64,000 nt of DNA, taken from positions 54,881,268 to 54,945,267 of the forward strand of contig NC_062213.1 of the NCBI RefSeq assembly GCF_902686445.1. Reading direction: 5' to 3'. The notes under the pieces are model-generated. The model ran no database searches, was not told where the DNA came from, and saw only the letters and a program-made list of their open reading frames with translations. Shown in pieces: positions 1 through 10,918 of this stretch. Every line of letters begins with the position of its first letter. Positions within the stretch are counted from its first letter, which is position 1. The stretch comes from Sciurus carolinensis (Eukaryota; Chordata; Mammalia; Rodentia; Sciuridae). The translations under genes were made by a program, and so were the position numbers.

Positions 1-339
1 GATTACATGTCCTGTGCCAAACCCTACAACTAGGAAGCTGAAGATTCTAGATTTAAAGGAAGGTGTTCTGAGCCATTTCTCTACTTGTTTCATGATTTTT
101 TTTTTTTCACCTCCAGGGCCAGTGGGTTTTTCTCCTGCCGTACCACACAGTCTCATTACTATTACTAGAGTTACAAAAATGCTTTCATGATAAAGAAATG
201 AAGACTTTTCTAGATGAGGTTTAATCAGGAATCTGTTGGATCGCTCCACTAGCTGACGTTCCCCTTTCACACAGCCTGTGCCTGAACATCTCCAGGGATG
301 GAGAAGCCAAGTGACAGCAAAGCCTGGCTTGCCTTTGAC

Positions 340-487
340 CAGCCAAATGACACTGAGTGAGTCACTCAACTTTTTGAAGCCTTAACTTCCAAATTTGTAA
401 AACAGAAATAAAAATAGAGTCTACCTAACAGGTTTGTGAGGATTAAATGAGCTAACAAGTATAAACACAAAGTGCCTACCTTAAGGT
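340..487 (+). mobile_element. MIR SINE relic
   Basis: Reads like the MIR core and 3' part: 'gagtcactcaactt...aacttccaaatttgtaaaac...gtttgtgaggattaaatgag'. Old and diverged. Confidence 0.7.
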
Positions 488-497
488 GAGTACTTCT

Positions 498-1045
498 GAT
501 ATTTTTTTTATTTGTTCTTTTTATACATGACAGTAGAATGTATTTTGACATATCAGGCATACATGGAGTATAACTTCCCGTTCTTGTGGTTGCACATGAT
601 GTGGAGTTACACTGGTCGGGTATTCATTTATGAACATGGGAAAGTTATGTCCAATCATTCTACTGTCTTTCCCATTCCCATCTCCCCTGCCTTCCCCCCA
701 TTCACCTCTGCCCAACCTGGTAAACCTCCCCTCCTCCCTCCCCCACCACTCCACCCATTGTGAGTCAGCATCCACGTATTAGAGAGAACATTTGGTCTTT
801 GTTTTGGGGAAATGTGGCTTATTTCACTTAGCATGATAGTCTCCAACCATTTACTCAAAAATGCCATAATTTCATTCTTCTTTATGGCTGAGTAATATTC
901 CATTGTGTATATATACCACATTTTCTTTATCCATTCACCTATTGAAGGGCACCTAGGTTGGTTCCATAGCTGAGCCATTGTGAATTGAGCAAGCACTTGC
1001 AATTTGGTGGTGACTGAACTTAACACATTGAGGTAGCACTTGATT
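498..1045 (-). mobile_element. L1 LINE 3' end, 5'-truncated
   Basis: On the minus strand this reads the end of ORF2 (the frame at 655-1026 gives ...W-N-Q-P-R-C-P-S...[13 protein letters not shown]) and then a rodent-type 3' UTR. The poly-A shows as poly-T near 501-513. The 5' end near 990-1045 is diffuse. Confidence 0.85.
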
Positions 1046-2700
1046 CTGAAAAATTATTTCTAATAAGGAGCCCAAGCTTGCCTCCAGTACCTTTCATTCA
1101 TCGGTGGTAAGTGTGACCCCTGGGGAGAAAAGTGAATTAGCAGGCATACTCTCTCTTCCATGTGACTGACTGTTGAATATCTGAGGGTCATGATTATGTG
1201 TCCTCTGCATCTTTCCCTCCCTGGGATAATACTTCATAACCCCTTCCATTGACTGATATAGTTGCCAGATCCTTTCCCCCCCTTAATTGCTGTTGATTGT
1301 CACTATCCTTTCAAAGAATATGGGGCCTGGAAAAGAATACAATACTCCAATGTGCTGTGTGAACATGGAGAATTGAGAGTACTAACCCACTTTGGTTTGG
1401 GTAAAATTAACTTAGCCAAGCATGCTGTTAGCCTTAAACAGCATCATCACCCTCTTTACCCATAGGATATTTGTGCCTGCCACCACTCCTCTCCCCACAT
1501 GCACAAGTCTTTTATGTACAAATTATTACTTAGCCTGTTCTTCTCAATTCTGCATGTGGAAATATTTTTTAATGAAAAGTATTAAAATTCACATTTTTTT
1601 CCTTTTTATTTTACAACATTTTTGACCATTATCTCAGTTGGTCCCAAACTTTCCAATCTTGATCTCATTATTTAATACCTAATAACCCTTCAGGATTAGC
1701 AAGGATTCATGCTGGTTGTGAATAAGGTAACAGATATTATGACTTTAAAAAACATAGAAACATTTCTATCTTATGTGAACAAAGATCAGAGGTAGGCTCT
1801 TCAGGACTGGAGTGACACATCTGTGATCAGCAGGGTCCCTGGTCCTTCAGCTGGATTTTGTCATCTTAAGTGTATCTTCCACTTCATAGTCCAAGGTGGA
1901 AATGAAAGCTCCAGCTGTCACATCCATTTCCCAGCCAACAGGAAGCCAGAAAGAGCCAAGAAGGCCATCTCCACTCCATTTAAGGTGACTCCCCAAAAGT
2001 TTCATGTACGTGAAATGCTTTGGCTTATAATGCTTTTAGTTAGAACTTAGCCATATGTCCACATCTAGATGCAAGGAAGTCTGAAAATTTTGACCTCTAT
2101 TTTGGGCAACTCTGTGTCAGACCAAAGAGAACAATTCTGTCATTAAGAGGATAAAAGTCAATATGACAATTAATGGCCCCTACCACATTCTCCCAGACTT
2201 GAGTTCTTGGTAACATAATAACCTTCTTTCTATGATTTCTTTCACATCGTTGACAAAATTTTTAAAGGACCTAGGCATGGCACATTCAGTAAGTAAAAGC
2301 TCCTCTTATGTCTAGCAGTAAAAAATGCTTTCACTGTATCATTCATCCAACAACACACCCTGAAATACAGTAAGGCTGAGGACAGATGGAGGACAGGCCT
2401 GGGAATGTTAACACTTTCATCATGTCCTCTATAAATGAGCAATCAGAGATCAAGAGAGGACATCGTCCCTAGATTACGCATTCCCTTCTTCAATTTTCAT
2501 TCTTTTCTTTTTAATAGTTGGCCTGTAGAGCTTACCTGATTTCTTTCTGCTAGAATAAGGTGGTTGAAATCCAACTCTTTCTAGCTTGTTATCTCTAAAT
2601 TTCGGTTCACTGTTTTAGATTTGTGGCCCTCTATGAGGTAGGAGTTTTCTCAGGACACTATAGGTGCCAAACTGAGTAAAAGATCATAAGCTCTTCTTAA
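1046..2700. other. intergenic, nothing recognised
   Basis: AT-rich unique-looking sequence. Frames of 60-75 codons here (for example 1823-2050) show no family resemblance and no conserved start context. Confidence 0.5.
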
Positions 2701-2702
2701 GG

Positions 2703-2800
2703 TTCAGTAAAACAGCACTTCTCAAACATGAAGGTGCTCAAAATCACCTGGAGGAACTTGTCAAAATGCAGATTCTGGGTTCAATAGGTCTGGAGTGGAG
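2703..2800 (+). mobile_element. hAT-Charlie relic (MER5A-like)
   Basis: Text 'cacttctcaaacatgaaggtg...atcacctgg' followed by 'gcagattctgggttcaatag' matches the MER5A consensus as remembered. Partial copy. Confidence 0.65.
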
Positions 2801-3186
2801 AAAAAAATAATGAAGTAGGCAAAAGCAAAAACAAAAAGGCTTAATAGGAGAGTTCTGAAAATAAAGAACCAACAGCACAGTCTTGACCTTCTAGTGAGGA
2901 AAAAACAGTTTTCATGTGCTTTGATTATCAAATTATCAGTTTCTTATAGAAAACAGCAGGAATATCCACAAAGGATAACCTGGGGGGTAGAAATGAGTTA
3001 TGAGTCTTGATTTAGAAGAGAAAATCTTGTGCCAAAACCCACAAGACTTTGTTTCTAATGGGATCTCACCACTAGAAACCCTAAGTGATTCCAAGTATGT
3101 CAAATCAAATATGAGTAACTATAGTACACAAACTACCAGCCCTATAAAGTTAGAGTGAACACCAGATGAGCCAATTTGTATGATAG

Positions 3187-4100
3187 TGCTATAATAGTTA
3201 CTCAGACTGCCATAACCAAACACCACAGACTAGGTCCCTGAAACAACAGAAATTTATTTATTTTTATTTTTTAAATTTTTAAAATATTTTTATTTTATTT
3301 GTTCCAATTAGTTGCACATGACAGTAGAATGCATTTATACATTTTGATAGATCATACTATAGAGTGTAATCTCTCATTTTTCTGATTATGTGTATTGCAG
3401 GATCATATCAGTCATGCAGTCACACAGGTACATGAGGTAATAATGTCTGTTTCACTCTACTATCATGCTTTCCCCCATACCCCTTCCCCTTCCTTCCCTC
3501 CCCTCTAATATAAAGTACTCTATTCTTCCCTACCCCTCCCAACTTATTGTGAATTAGCTTCCACTATCAGAGAAAACATTCGGCCTTTGTTTTTTTGGGT
3601 TTGGCTTAATTCACTTAAGCATGATATTCTCTAACTTCATCCATTTATCAGCAAATGCCAGATTTTCATTCCTCTTTAAAGCTGAGTAATATTCAGTGTC
3701 TTTATCCATTCATTTGTTGAAATGCATCTAGTTTGGTTCCATAGATTATCTATTGTGATTTGAGCAGCTATAACATTGATGTGGCTGTGTCACTGTAGTA
3801 TGTTGATTCAGAAATTTAATTTGTCACAATTCTGGAGACCGGAGATCTGAGATCAAGGTGTCAGCAGGGTTGGTTGCCCTCTATCTTCACATGGTCTTCC
3901 CTCTGCCTGCTGTCTATATCCTAAATTTCTTGTTACAAGGACAACAGTCATGTTGAATTGAGCCCAATCTAACAAACTCATTTAACTGAATTATCTCTTT
4001 AAAGATCTATGTCCAAATACAGTCACATTCTGATGTACTTAATATATGATGTCTCCTGGGTGGGGAGGGAGGTGGATGTTGGGGCCCAATTCAGACTACA
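3187..4100 (+). mobile_element. MaLR (MLT1-like) LTR split by an L1
   Basis: The left part to 3256 ('cataaccaaacaccacagac...aacagaaattta') and the right part from 3809 ('cacaattctggagaccgg...caaggtgtcagcagggttgg...attcagactaca') are one MLT1-type LTR, interrupted by an L1 at 3257-3808. No internal retroviral genes are seen, so it is probably a solo LTR. Subfamily from memory. Confidence 0.7.
3257..3808 (-). mobile_element. L1 3' end inserted in the MLT1-like LTR
   Basis: Minus-strand L1 3' end with its poly-A as the T-rich left edge. It is flanked by a 10-bp target-site duplication CAGAAATTTA at 3247-3256 and 3809-3818. This fixes both ends and shows that the L1 is younger than the LTR. Confidence 0.85.
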
Positions 4101-4249
4101 AGTGCTTTGGGAAATTCAGATGTGCATAAAGTACAATTGAACTCATGGGAATCATAAAAATCTAAATTCAGAGCTTCTCCCTGCAACTGCACTGCTGGCT
4201 ATAAGATCTTAAGTGTGTTACACAATCCCTCTGAATCTTAGATCACTCA

Positions 4250-4660
4250 TCTGTGAAAGCATGTGAAACAGATTTCAAAAGACCACAAATCCTTGATAGT
4301 TCAACCGTGAAGAGATAGGATCCATCATCACCCTCCCTGAAACCGGGCTGGTCTATGACTTGCTTTGACAAGTACTCTTCCTGGAAGTGATCTGTGAGTT
4401 CTGAGTCTCAGGCTCAGGCAGACATGCAGGCTCCTTGTTTGCCTTCTTGGAATGCTGCAGCCATGAGGCCTACCCCAGGCTGACCTGCTGGAGGAAGTGA
4501 CCACACAGAGCAGAGAAGAGCCATCCTAACAAGGCTCCCTCGACCAGTAGTCTCTAGTCAATCCACTTTTGAACTGAGGCCATAAGAGTGACCCCAAGCA
4601 AGATTAGCAGAAGAACTGCCCAGACAAATTCAGACCAAATTCCTGACCTACAAAATTTGG
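4250..4660 (+). repeat. possible ancient interspersed repeat, family uncertain
   Basis: The text 'gcagccatgaggcc...gaactgaggccataagagtgacc...cctgacctacaaaattt' has the feel of an old LTR-like repeat seen widely in mammals, but I cannot place it. No gene is seen. Confidence 0.35.
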
Positions 4661-4664
4661 AGTA

Positions 4665-5350
4665 CAGTAGTCCTCCCTTATCATTTGGGGATATACTTCA
4701 TCCCCCAGTGGATGTCTGAAACTATGGATAATAGAAAGCCCTGTGGTTTTATTTCTCTGTACATTCATATACATTAATGCCTATACATTAATGCCTTTTC
4801 CATCTTAACTGAACACTTTTGCACGGGTGGGTCATACTTTTGCACTTTAAATATAACAGCAGAACGAGCATAAATTTCTTTTGCTTCTTCACAATACCAT
4901 GAATAGTACATTCATTCTTACTATAGATCTTAGCAACCTCAGCATTTTTTTTTTCATTTTTTATTATGTCAAGAACTTTCATCTTTTCTCTTAAAGGAAG
5001 CTCTTTACAGCTTCTCTTTGGTATATCCAAATTGTCAACCTCCCTACTCCTGTTCTTTGGGGTCTTTATTAAGTGAACACAAGCACCATGATATCACAAC
5101 AGTTTATTTGATAAAAGGTAACTACTAAGTGACTGTTGGGTGGTTGGATAGTGTATACAGTGTAGAAACTCTGGACAAAGGGATGATTCACATCTCAGAT
5201 GATACAGAGCAGGATAGCATGGGAATTGTCCTCAGCATGGCGTGCAATTTAAAACTCATGAATTGTTTATTTCTGGAATTTTCCACTTAATATTTTTGGA
5301 TCATCATTGACTGAGGGTAACTAAAACCATAGAAAGTAAAACAGTGGATG
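4665..5350 (-). mobile_element. Tigger (pogo-type) DNA transposon, internally deleted
   Basis: One end reads 'cagtagtcctccctta' after a TA, the pogo-type target. The other reads, on the minus strand, 'ggttttagttaccctcagtc...aatattaagtggaaaattcc', typical of the Tigger 5' end. The centre keeps a piece of the transposase frame at 4788-5030. Most of the ORF is missing between about 4760 and 4790. Confidence 0.8.
4788..5030 (-). pseudogene. Tigger transposase fragment (CENP-B-type helix-turn-helix)
   Basis: An 80-codon frame holding K-R-S...E-L-P-L-R-E-K-M-K-V-L-D-I-I followed by A-E-V-A-K-I-Y-S-K-N-E-C-T-I. This is the N-terminal DNA-binding helix-turn-helix of Tigger/CENP-B-type transposases. 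The DDE catalytic domain is absent, so it is a dead remnant. Confidence 0.75.
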
Positions 5351-6655
5351 GAGCCAGGGGCTATTGAAAAGAAAATGATTGATGCTACAATAGATAACCG
5401 ATAGAGTATGTAATACTAGTGCTATGAGGTATTATAGGACTAAAAACCATTACAATAATAGTCCAGGGCCTGGCATTGACTGGGAGCCTGATAAATATTA
5501 GATGTAGTATTATTTTCAATCAATTGTATATTTTTGAAGTTGTTAAGGCTTGAAAATTAAATGTGTTTTACAATAACAACATACAGGTGTTATACTTAAC
5601 AAAATAAGGTTAAGAATAAAAGTTAACATTGAAATTTGATGTTGTCTAAAGATAATTAGGTTCCTTATAGAGAAACAATGAATTAAATTGTAGAGGAATG
5701 ATTTGCAATTGCCTGATCCAGCCCTTTTCAGAAATAAGTCACTGAAGTCAATATTTAATATTGGTTTTAGAGTTTCTAAGGGAAAAATATTCCAAGATTT
5801 CCCTTCATGACTTTTTCTCCATTAAGCATGAATTCTCCTCCTAGACAAGTCCCCACTAAAGAAATCTATTATCTGACTGCTTGCTTAACTAAAACACCAG
5901 AGTGCATTGCCCCTTCCCATTGCTACTAGGCAAACACTGGAGGTTCTTTCTCGGTTAATGACACCCTGGTTTTGTGAAGAGAGATGAAAGGCAAGCATGT
6001 GGTGAGCCCTGACTTGATAAGTTAACTTATCTCAGGAAAAGTTTCTTTCACAACAACCCTGTGATGTAGGTAGATATTTTCTGTTCTGTTCATTTGCTTA
6101 CTTGTTAATTTAATCTTAACCTTGTTTTATATGTGAGAAAATTGACATTCAAGGAAATTGATTACTTTTTCTAGAATAACAGGGATGAAAAGAGAGTTGG
6201 TTTTCTAATCCTTCATAGGAAAATAACTATAAATGGAGTATTCTTTGTATTATTCCTTGCTAATTATGATGGTATTGAAAGTCGAGCTTTCCACTTAATT
6301 TGATGGGAATGGCTGCCTCTATGGGGGCCTCCCAAAGATCACAGACCATAAAACAGATACACAGAATGTCTGTGGTATTCAAATTTCTTAGGAGAAAAGA
6401 AGGGTGAGGAAGATTTCTAAAATGGCTTTTGAGGGGAGTGAAAAATGAAAAGATGGAACGACTGTGGAGAAACACTGACTTAATTGTTTTCCTTCTCTTT
6501 CTTCTTTTTATTAATGAAAATCTGTATGTTTGTGCCCTTAAGGCTTGCAGACATTCCAGGTCTTTAAAGAATTTCCCTTTTTGTCCACGTTAAGGAAAAT
6601 TGAGTGAGAATGAGGGATGGGAGGAACAAATGAAGTGAGAGAACACAGGAGTCTC
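5351..6655. other. intergenic, nothing recognised
   Basis: AT-rich sequence with no recognisable gene or clear repeat. Confidence 0.45.
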
Positions 6656-6659
6656 CCTT

Positions 6660-6945
6660 CTCTACTGTTTTACTTTCCACAGATGCAGCTACTGGTGGCC
6701 AATCTGAAAATATTAAATGGAAAATTCCAGAAGTAAACAATGCATAAGTTTTAAATTGCATGCCATTCTGAGTAGTGTGAGGAAATCCCTGGCTGTCCTG
6801 CTTCAACCAGCCTGGGATGTGAGGTATCCCTCTGGGCAGGGTTTCCAGGCTATCTACATTCCTATTACTCACCCCCTAGTCATGTTGGTTATCATCATAT
6901 TGTGGTATTTGTATGTAAAGTTTAATAGTATCAGCAATGTCAAGG
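6660..6945 (+). mobile_element. Tigger 5' end fragment, opposite orientation to the one at 4.7-5.35 kb
   Basis: Contains 'ctgaaaatattaaatggaaa', then 'ataagttttaaattgcatgc' and 'cattctgagtagtgtgagg'. It is the same end sequence as in the 4665-5350 copy but on the plus strand. It has no transposase part. Confidence 0.75.
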
Positions 6946-7076
6946 AATCTACTAGGGGTCTTGAAATGAACCCAAACAGTTAGGAGACTACTTTATTTTG
7001 CAGATATTGAACTGGTGAGGAGAGAGAAGTGTAGGAAGAGCGATCCTGAGAGGGGTACCAGTGACTCTTAGGTTCT

Positions 7077-7551
7077 TGTTTTAGTTCGCTTTTTTGCTCC
7101 TGTGACTAAAAAAAACTAACAAGAATAATTTTAGAGGAGGGAAAGTTTATTAGGGGGCTTACAGTTTCAGAGTTCTCAGTCCATAGATAGCTGGCTCCAT
7201 TCCTCAGGGTTCGAGAGGAAGTAGACTAACATGGTGGAAGAGTATGGCAGAGGGAAACATGGTGGAAGAGTATGGCAGAGGGAAACATGGTGGAAGAGTA
7301 CGGCTCACATGATGATCAAGAAGCAGAGAGAAAGAGACTCCACTTGCCAGATACAAATATATACCCCAAAAGCATGTCTCCAGGGATTCACCTCCTCCAG
7401 TCACATCCTACCCACCTTTAGTTACCACACAGTTAACCCTAATTCACTGATGGGGTTAAGGCTCTCATAACCCAATCATTTCTCCTCTAAACCTTCTTGC
7501 ATTGTCTCACACATAAGCTTTCAGGGGGCACCTCAAATCCAAACCGTAACA
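7077..7551 (+). mobile_element. solo LTR, probably ERVL-MaLR class
   Basis: A 475-bp unit starting TGTTTTAGTT and ending GTAACA, flanked by GTTCT (7072-7076) and GCTCT (7552-7556), a near 5-bp target duplication. The text 'gtttcagagttctcagtcca...agcagagagaaagagactcc...tcacacataagctttcaggg' is a known dispersed LTR pattern. No gag, pol or env is present. Confidence 0.6.
7229..7302 (+). repeat. 28-bp tandem repeat, 2.6 copies, inside the LTR
   Basis: A 28-bp unit beginning ACATGGTGGAAGAG starts at 7229, 7257 and 7285 (last copy partial, one T-to-C change). The overlapping frames on both strands here are products of this repeat and not genes. Confidence 0.9.
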
Positions 7552-7559
7552 GCTCTGTA

Positions 7560-10315
7560 TATTTCAATTTCATTTCTTATATCATAACAGATATTTTGCC
7601 ACTTGTCTCCATTTCTTCTTTCTCTTCCTGACTATGCTTCCAGATTATCCCTATATTTCATTTTAATACGTGTTATTAAAAATTCACTGATTAGAAACAA
7701 AAAAGGAAAACAAACTCTTTGAGAGGCAAGCACAGTGTAAATCGATGCTTATATTTTTTTCTTAGTAAAGATAATCCTGACAACTTCTTCATTTAGAAGT
7801 CCTAGATGGGTCTCAGAATCCATAGATTCTCCAGAAGAGGTGAAGATATTCCCACACCTGTCAAGAGTGTGACTGGACCAACAGTGGATGCAGAGCTCAG
7901 ACAGAGACCAACCTGTCCATTGAGGCCAGTGCTAGGAAGCAGCCCCAGGAGTTGGTGGCACCAAGGTCCAAATGGAGTCATGTAGACCAGGAACATTGCA
8001 CTGCTACCCAGAGCTCCAAATACGTGACCACATGCTACCTCCAGGCTAGGTGGAAACTTAATTTGCTTGTAGTTTTATACAATATCCAATTTTCTATTTC
8101 TAATTTAAATCCAAATATTTAACACTTAAAAAATAAAACAGTAATTCTCATCAAGAGATTTGAAAATTCCTAATTACCTGTGAAATTGTGTGACACTCAG
8201 GGGGAAGCAAAGTAGATAAAGGCATCGGCAGCCATGAGTTCCTCTGAACTCCCCTTGTCCAGGAATCTGTGTGCCAGATTTGTCAGAAAAGACTCCACTG
8301 ACTGCTGATCAAATTATTTTCTCAATAAAATAAAAGTTGGATTCCTTCTGAGACATCAATAGCAAGAATAATGTCTTTTCACACAATTATCTTTTCCAGA
8401 ACCACAATATTTTTTCTTTATCTGTAACCAAGATGGAAAAGTTAATTTAGTATTTGCAAGATAAATTTCAGTCTCGTTCACCATTTCACTGAGGAATAAC
8501 CATTTGGACAGTCCAAATTTTTTTCAGAGGTATATGTTCCTGGGCCCTTCCTGGGGTCCCTGGCTGTTTCCTAAGGTTGTTGGTTACAGACACACATACG
8601 TGGCATTGGGTGACAGCATGCATCAACAACAGCTCACCTCCCTGAACTGGTGCCCTGGCTATATTTTTTGCACTTTGACGATTTCACAAACTTTCTTTTT
8701 GACTTAGCTATGGAGTTTAAATTCTTTATTTTCTTCTTTATCCAACATATTTAGGTGATTGTAAGTGGAATCACCAACCTGGAAGCCTTTCAGAATATCT
8801 AGTCATCTTAGCACTAGCACTAAGCTCAAAACCAAGATTTAAGGATTGCTTATATCACCAGAGACAAAATGACAAGATGGTGGCAGGAATTCAGAACATG
8901 GGACTACACAGAGAGTGAGCTGTGTGGGACCTGAACTTCCAGTAGCAGCAGAAGCTGACCAGCTTCCATATTCCTTATGTACTGCACACACTTCTCCAAT
9001 CTGCTGATGTCCCTCTTCTGACTAATCTATATCACAAGGTTGAATCCACATTGGTAATTTATAATCTTCTTCCAGTTAAGCCTAGGGTTTTCTGAAATAA
9101 GATTATAAGATCTGCAAGTCATGCATGGACTAAGTCTCCAATATTTATTAGACAAACGATATACATTATATGTACATTTATGCATGATATATGATGTATA
9201 TGATGTACATACACATGCCATTGGAACAGCACTATTTCATGGGCTAGTGGAAATACACTAAGTGGGTATTTTTTATGGTCCTTGTTGTTTCCAGAATGTG
9301 AGGGGAAAATTCTCATGGTAATAAATTCTTGTAAATTGATAAAGCTGATCTTACCCACGTCACCTCTGACCCCATCCAGCTCTTGGGGAGCACAATTGCC
9401 CAGTTCCTGGGATATCTGTTCTTAGAGTTGAGAGTGCTGAGGTTCACGGAATTTCATCATAGGTCCACTTCTACTGCAAACATGACTAAAGAGCTGTGGT
9501 TTGTTCTTGAAATTGAGCAACATTTTCATACAAACTATACTGTCAGACTTCTGGCCAAAAGGAAAAGTCAAAATGAACAATCATGGATAAATTTTGGAGG
9601 AATATACAATGCTGGGGCAAAGAATTACTCCTGACTTTCCATATATTCTTTTCTTATACCTTTTATTCAAAGGAACCTTGAGAATTTGCTATTTCCTTTC
9701 TTCCTGGGCTGCTTGGTCAAAAAGATCAAGAAGTCTTAGTTGCCCATAACCATCCACAAAAAAAAAAGGACAATTTTTGGGATACTGACATATAGATTTT
9801 GGATAAAGAATATTAAAATTGTAGGGCTAGAAATTATGCAACAAGCCTCCATCATCAGAGTCTACCTTTCTCATTCCAAAATGGATCCTGGTCTTAAATC
9901 AGGGTCATACATTTCCAAGGTCTAAGGGGATGGGTCACATTTTTATGGTGTCATACAGATGGAACCAAGGATGCAGAGGTTGCAAAAATCCAATGGATAT
10001 AGTTTGCTTGTGTCTTTTGACTGAAAATACATCCAAAAAGGCAGGTGGCATTCATTATAAAGAGACGTCTGTAAGGAAAACTGTTTTTCTAATATGAGGG
10101 GTGAAATGGGATGAAGAAATGACTTATGATTAAACTATTTATTATTTCATGGTTCACTTATAGTTGCTATTCAGAAATTAGTTTAGAAATTTCTGAGAGC
10201 TCCTAGAATAGATCACCTGGCTAAGTGAGAAGTCACAACTTGGAATATAGTTGGCAAATGGTAAAAGGGAACTGTTTTAGACAGGAGTGTAATTATTAAG
10301 ACTCCTTTTAGTTGC
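7560..10315. other. intergenic, nothing recognised
   Basis: No gene resemblance on either strand; scattered frames of 60-83 codons only. Confidence 0.45.
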
Positions 10316-10321
10316 AAATAT

Positions 10322-10671
10322 AGGTCAAGAATTCCTAATCCAAAATGTTAAAATCCTTAGTGCTCCAATTTTAAGAGTTTTTGAACACCATCAGGACTCT
10401 ACAAGTGGAGAATTACACACCTGACCTCACATGATAGGTCACAGTCAGACCTCAAACACATACACAATTCATTTTGTATCCCCCAAGGGAGAAAGGATGC
10501 TGCCAACCCTTTTTAGTTATGATTTATCTTTTCTGCACATGGCCAGATTTCCTTTGCAAGCACAGCCCCCAAAGAATATCTCATGTATATGAAAATATTC
10601 AAAAATCTGATAAAATGTGAAATTCAACACTTAGGATCTTAAGCATTTCAGATAAGGAGTATTCAACCTGT
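10322..10671 (-). mobile_element. Tigger-derived MITE (MER44/Tigger7-like)
   Basis: Carries 'acacctgacctcacatgat' and 'ggtcacagtcagacctcaaa', and ends in 'agcatttcagataaggagta' then 'ttcaacctg'. It is the reverse orientation of the better-kept copy at 26551. Non-coding. Confidence 0.7.
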
Positions 10672-10819
10672 AATGGAAAACCATTGTAGTCAACTTAAAA
10701 GAAAAAGAGGTAATGCATGGTAAAGATGTCACTGTACTTTTCCTCCTCTTATCTTTAATTGATGTTGTTTTATAGATTGTCTATTTATTTGTATATTATG
10801 CTTTCCCCATTAATTTGTC

Positions 10820-10918
10820 ACTCCAGTAAGGCATGAATGTTGTCCTTTTTTTTCTTTTAATCACTTTATTCCTGAACCTAGAAAAGCCACCTGGTATTCA
10901 ATAAATGCTCATCAAAAT
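10820..10918 (+). mobile_element. L2/MIR 3' end relic
   Basis: 'ctggtattcaataaatgctc' is the typical L2/MIR tail. Confidence 0.55.

Noticed and set aside
655..1026. 123-codon minus-strand frame
   Set aside because: It is the end of L1 ORF2 fused by chance to 3' UTR sequence.
7204..7470. Repetitive short proteins on both strands
   Set aside because: They are translations of the 28-bp tandem repeat in an LTR.
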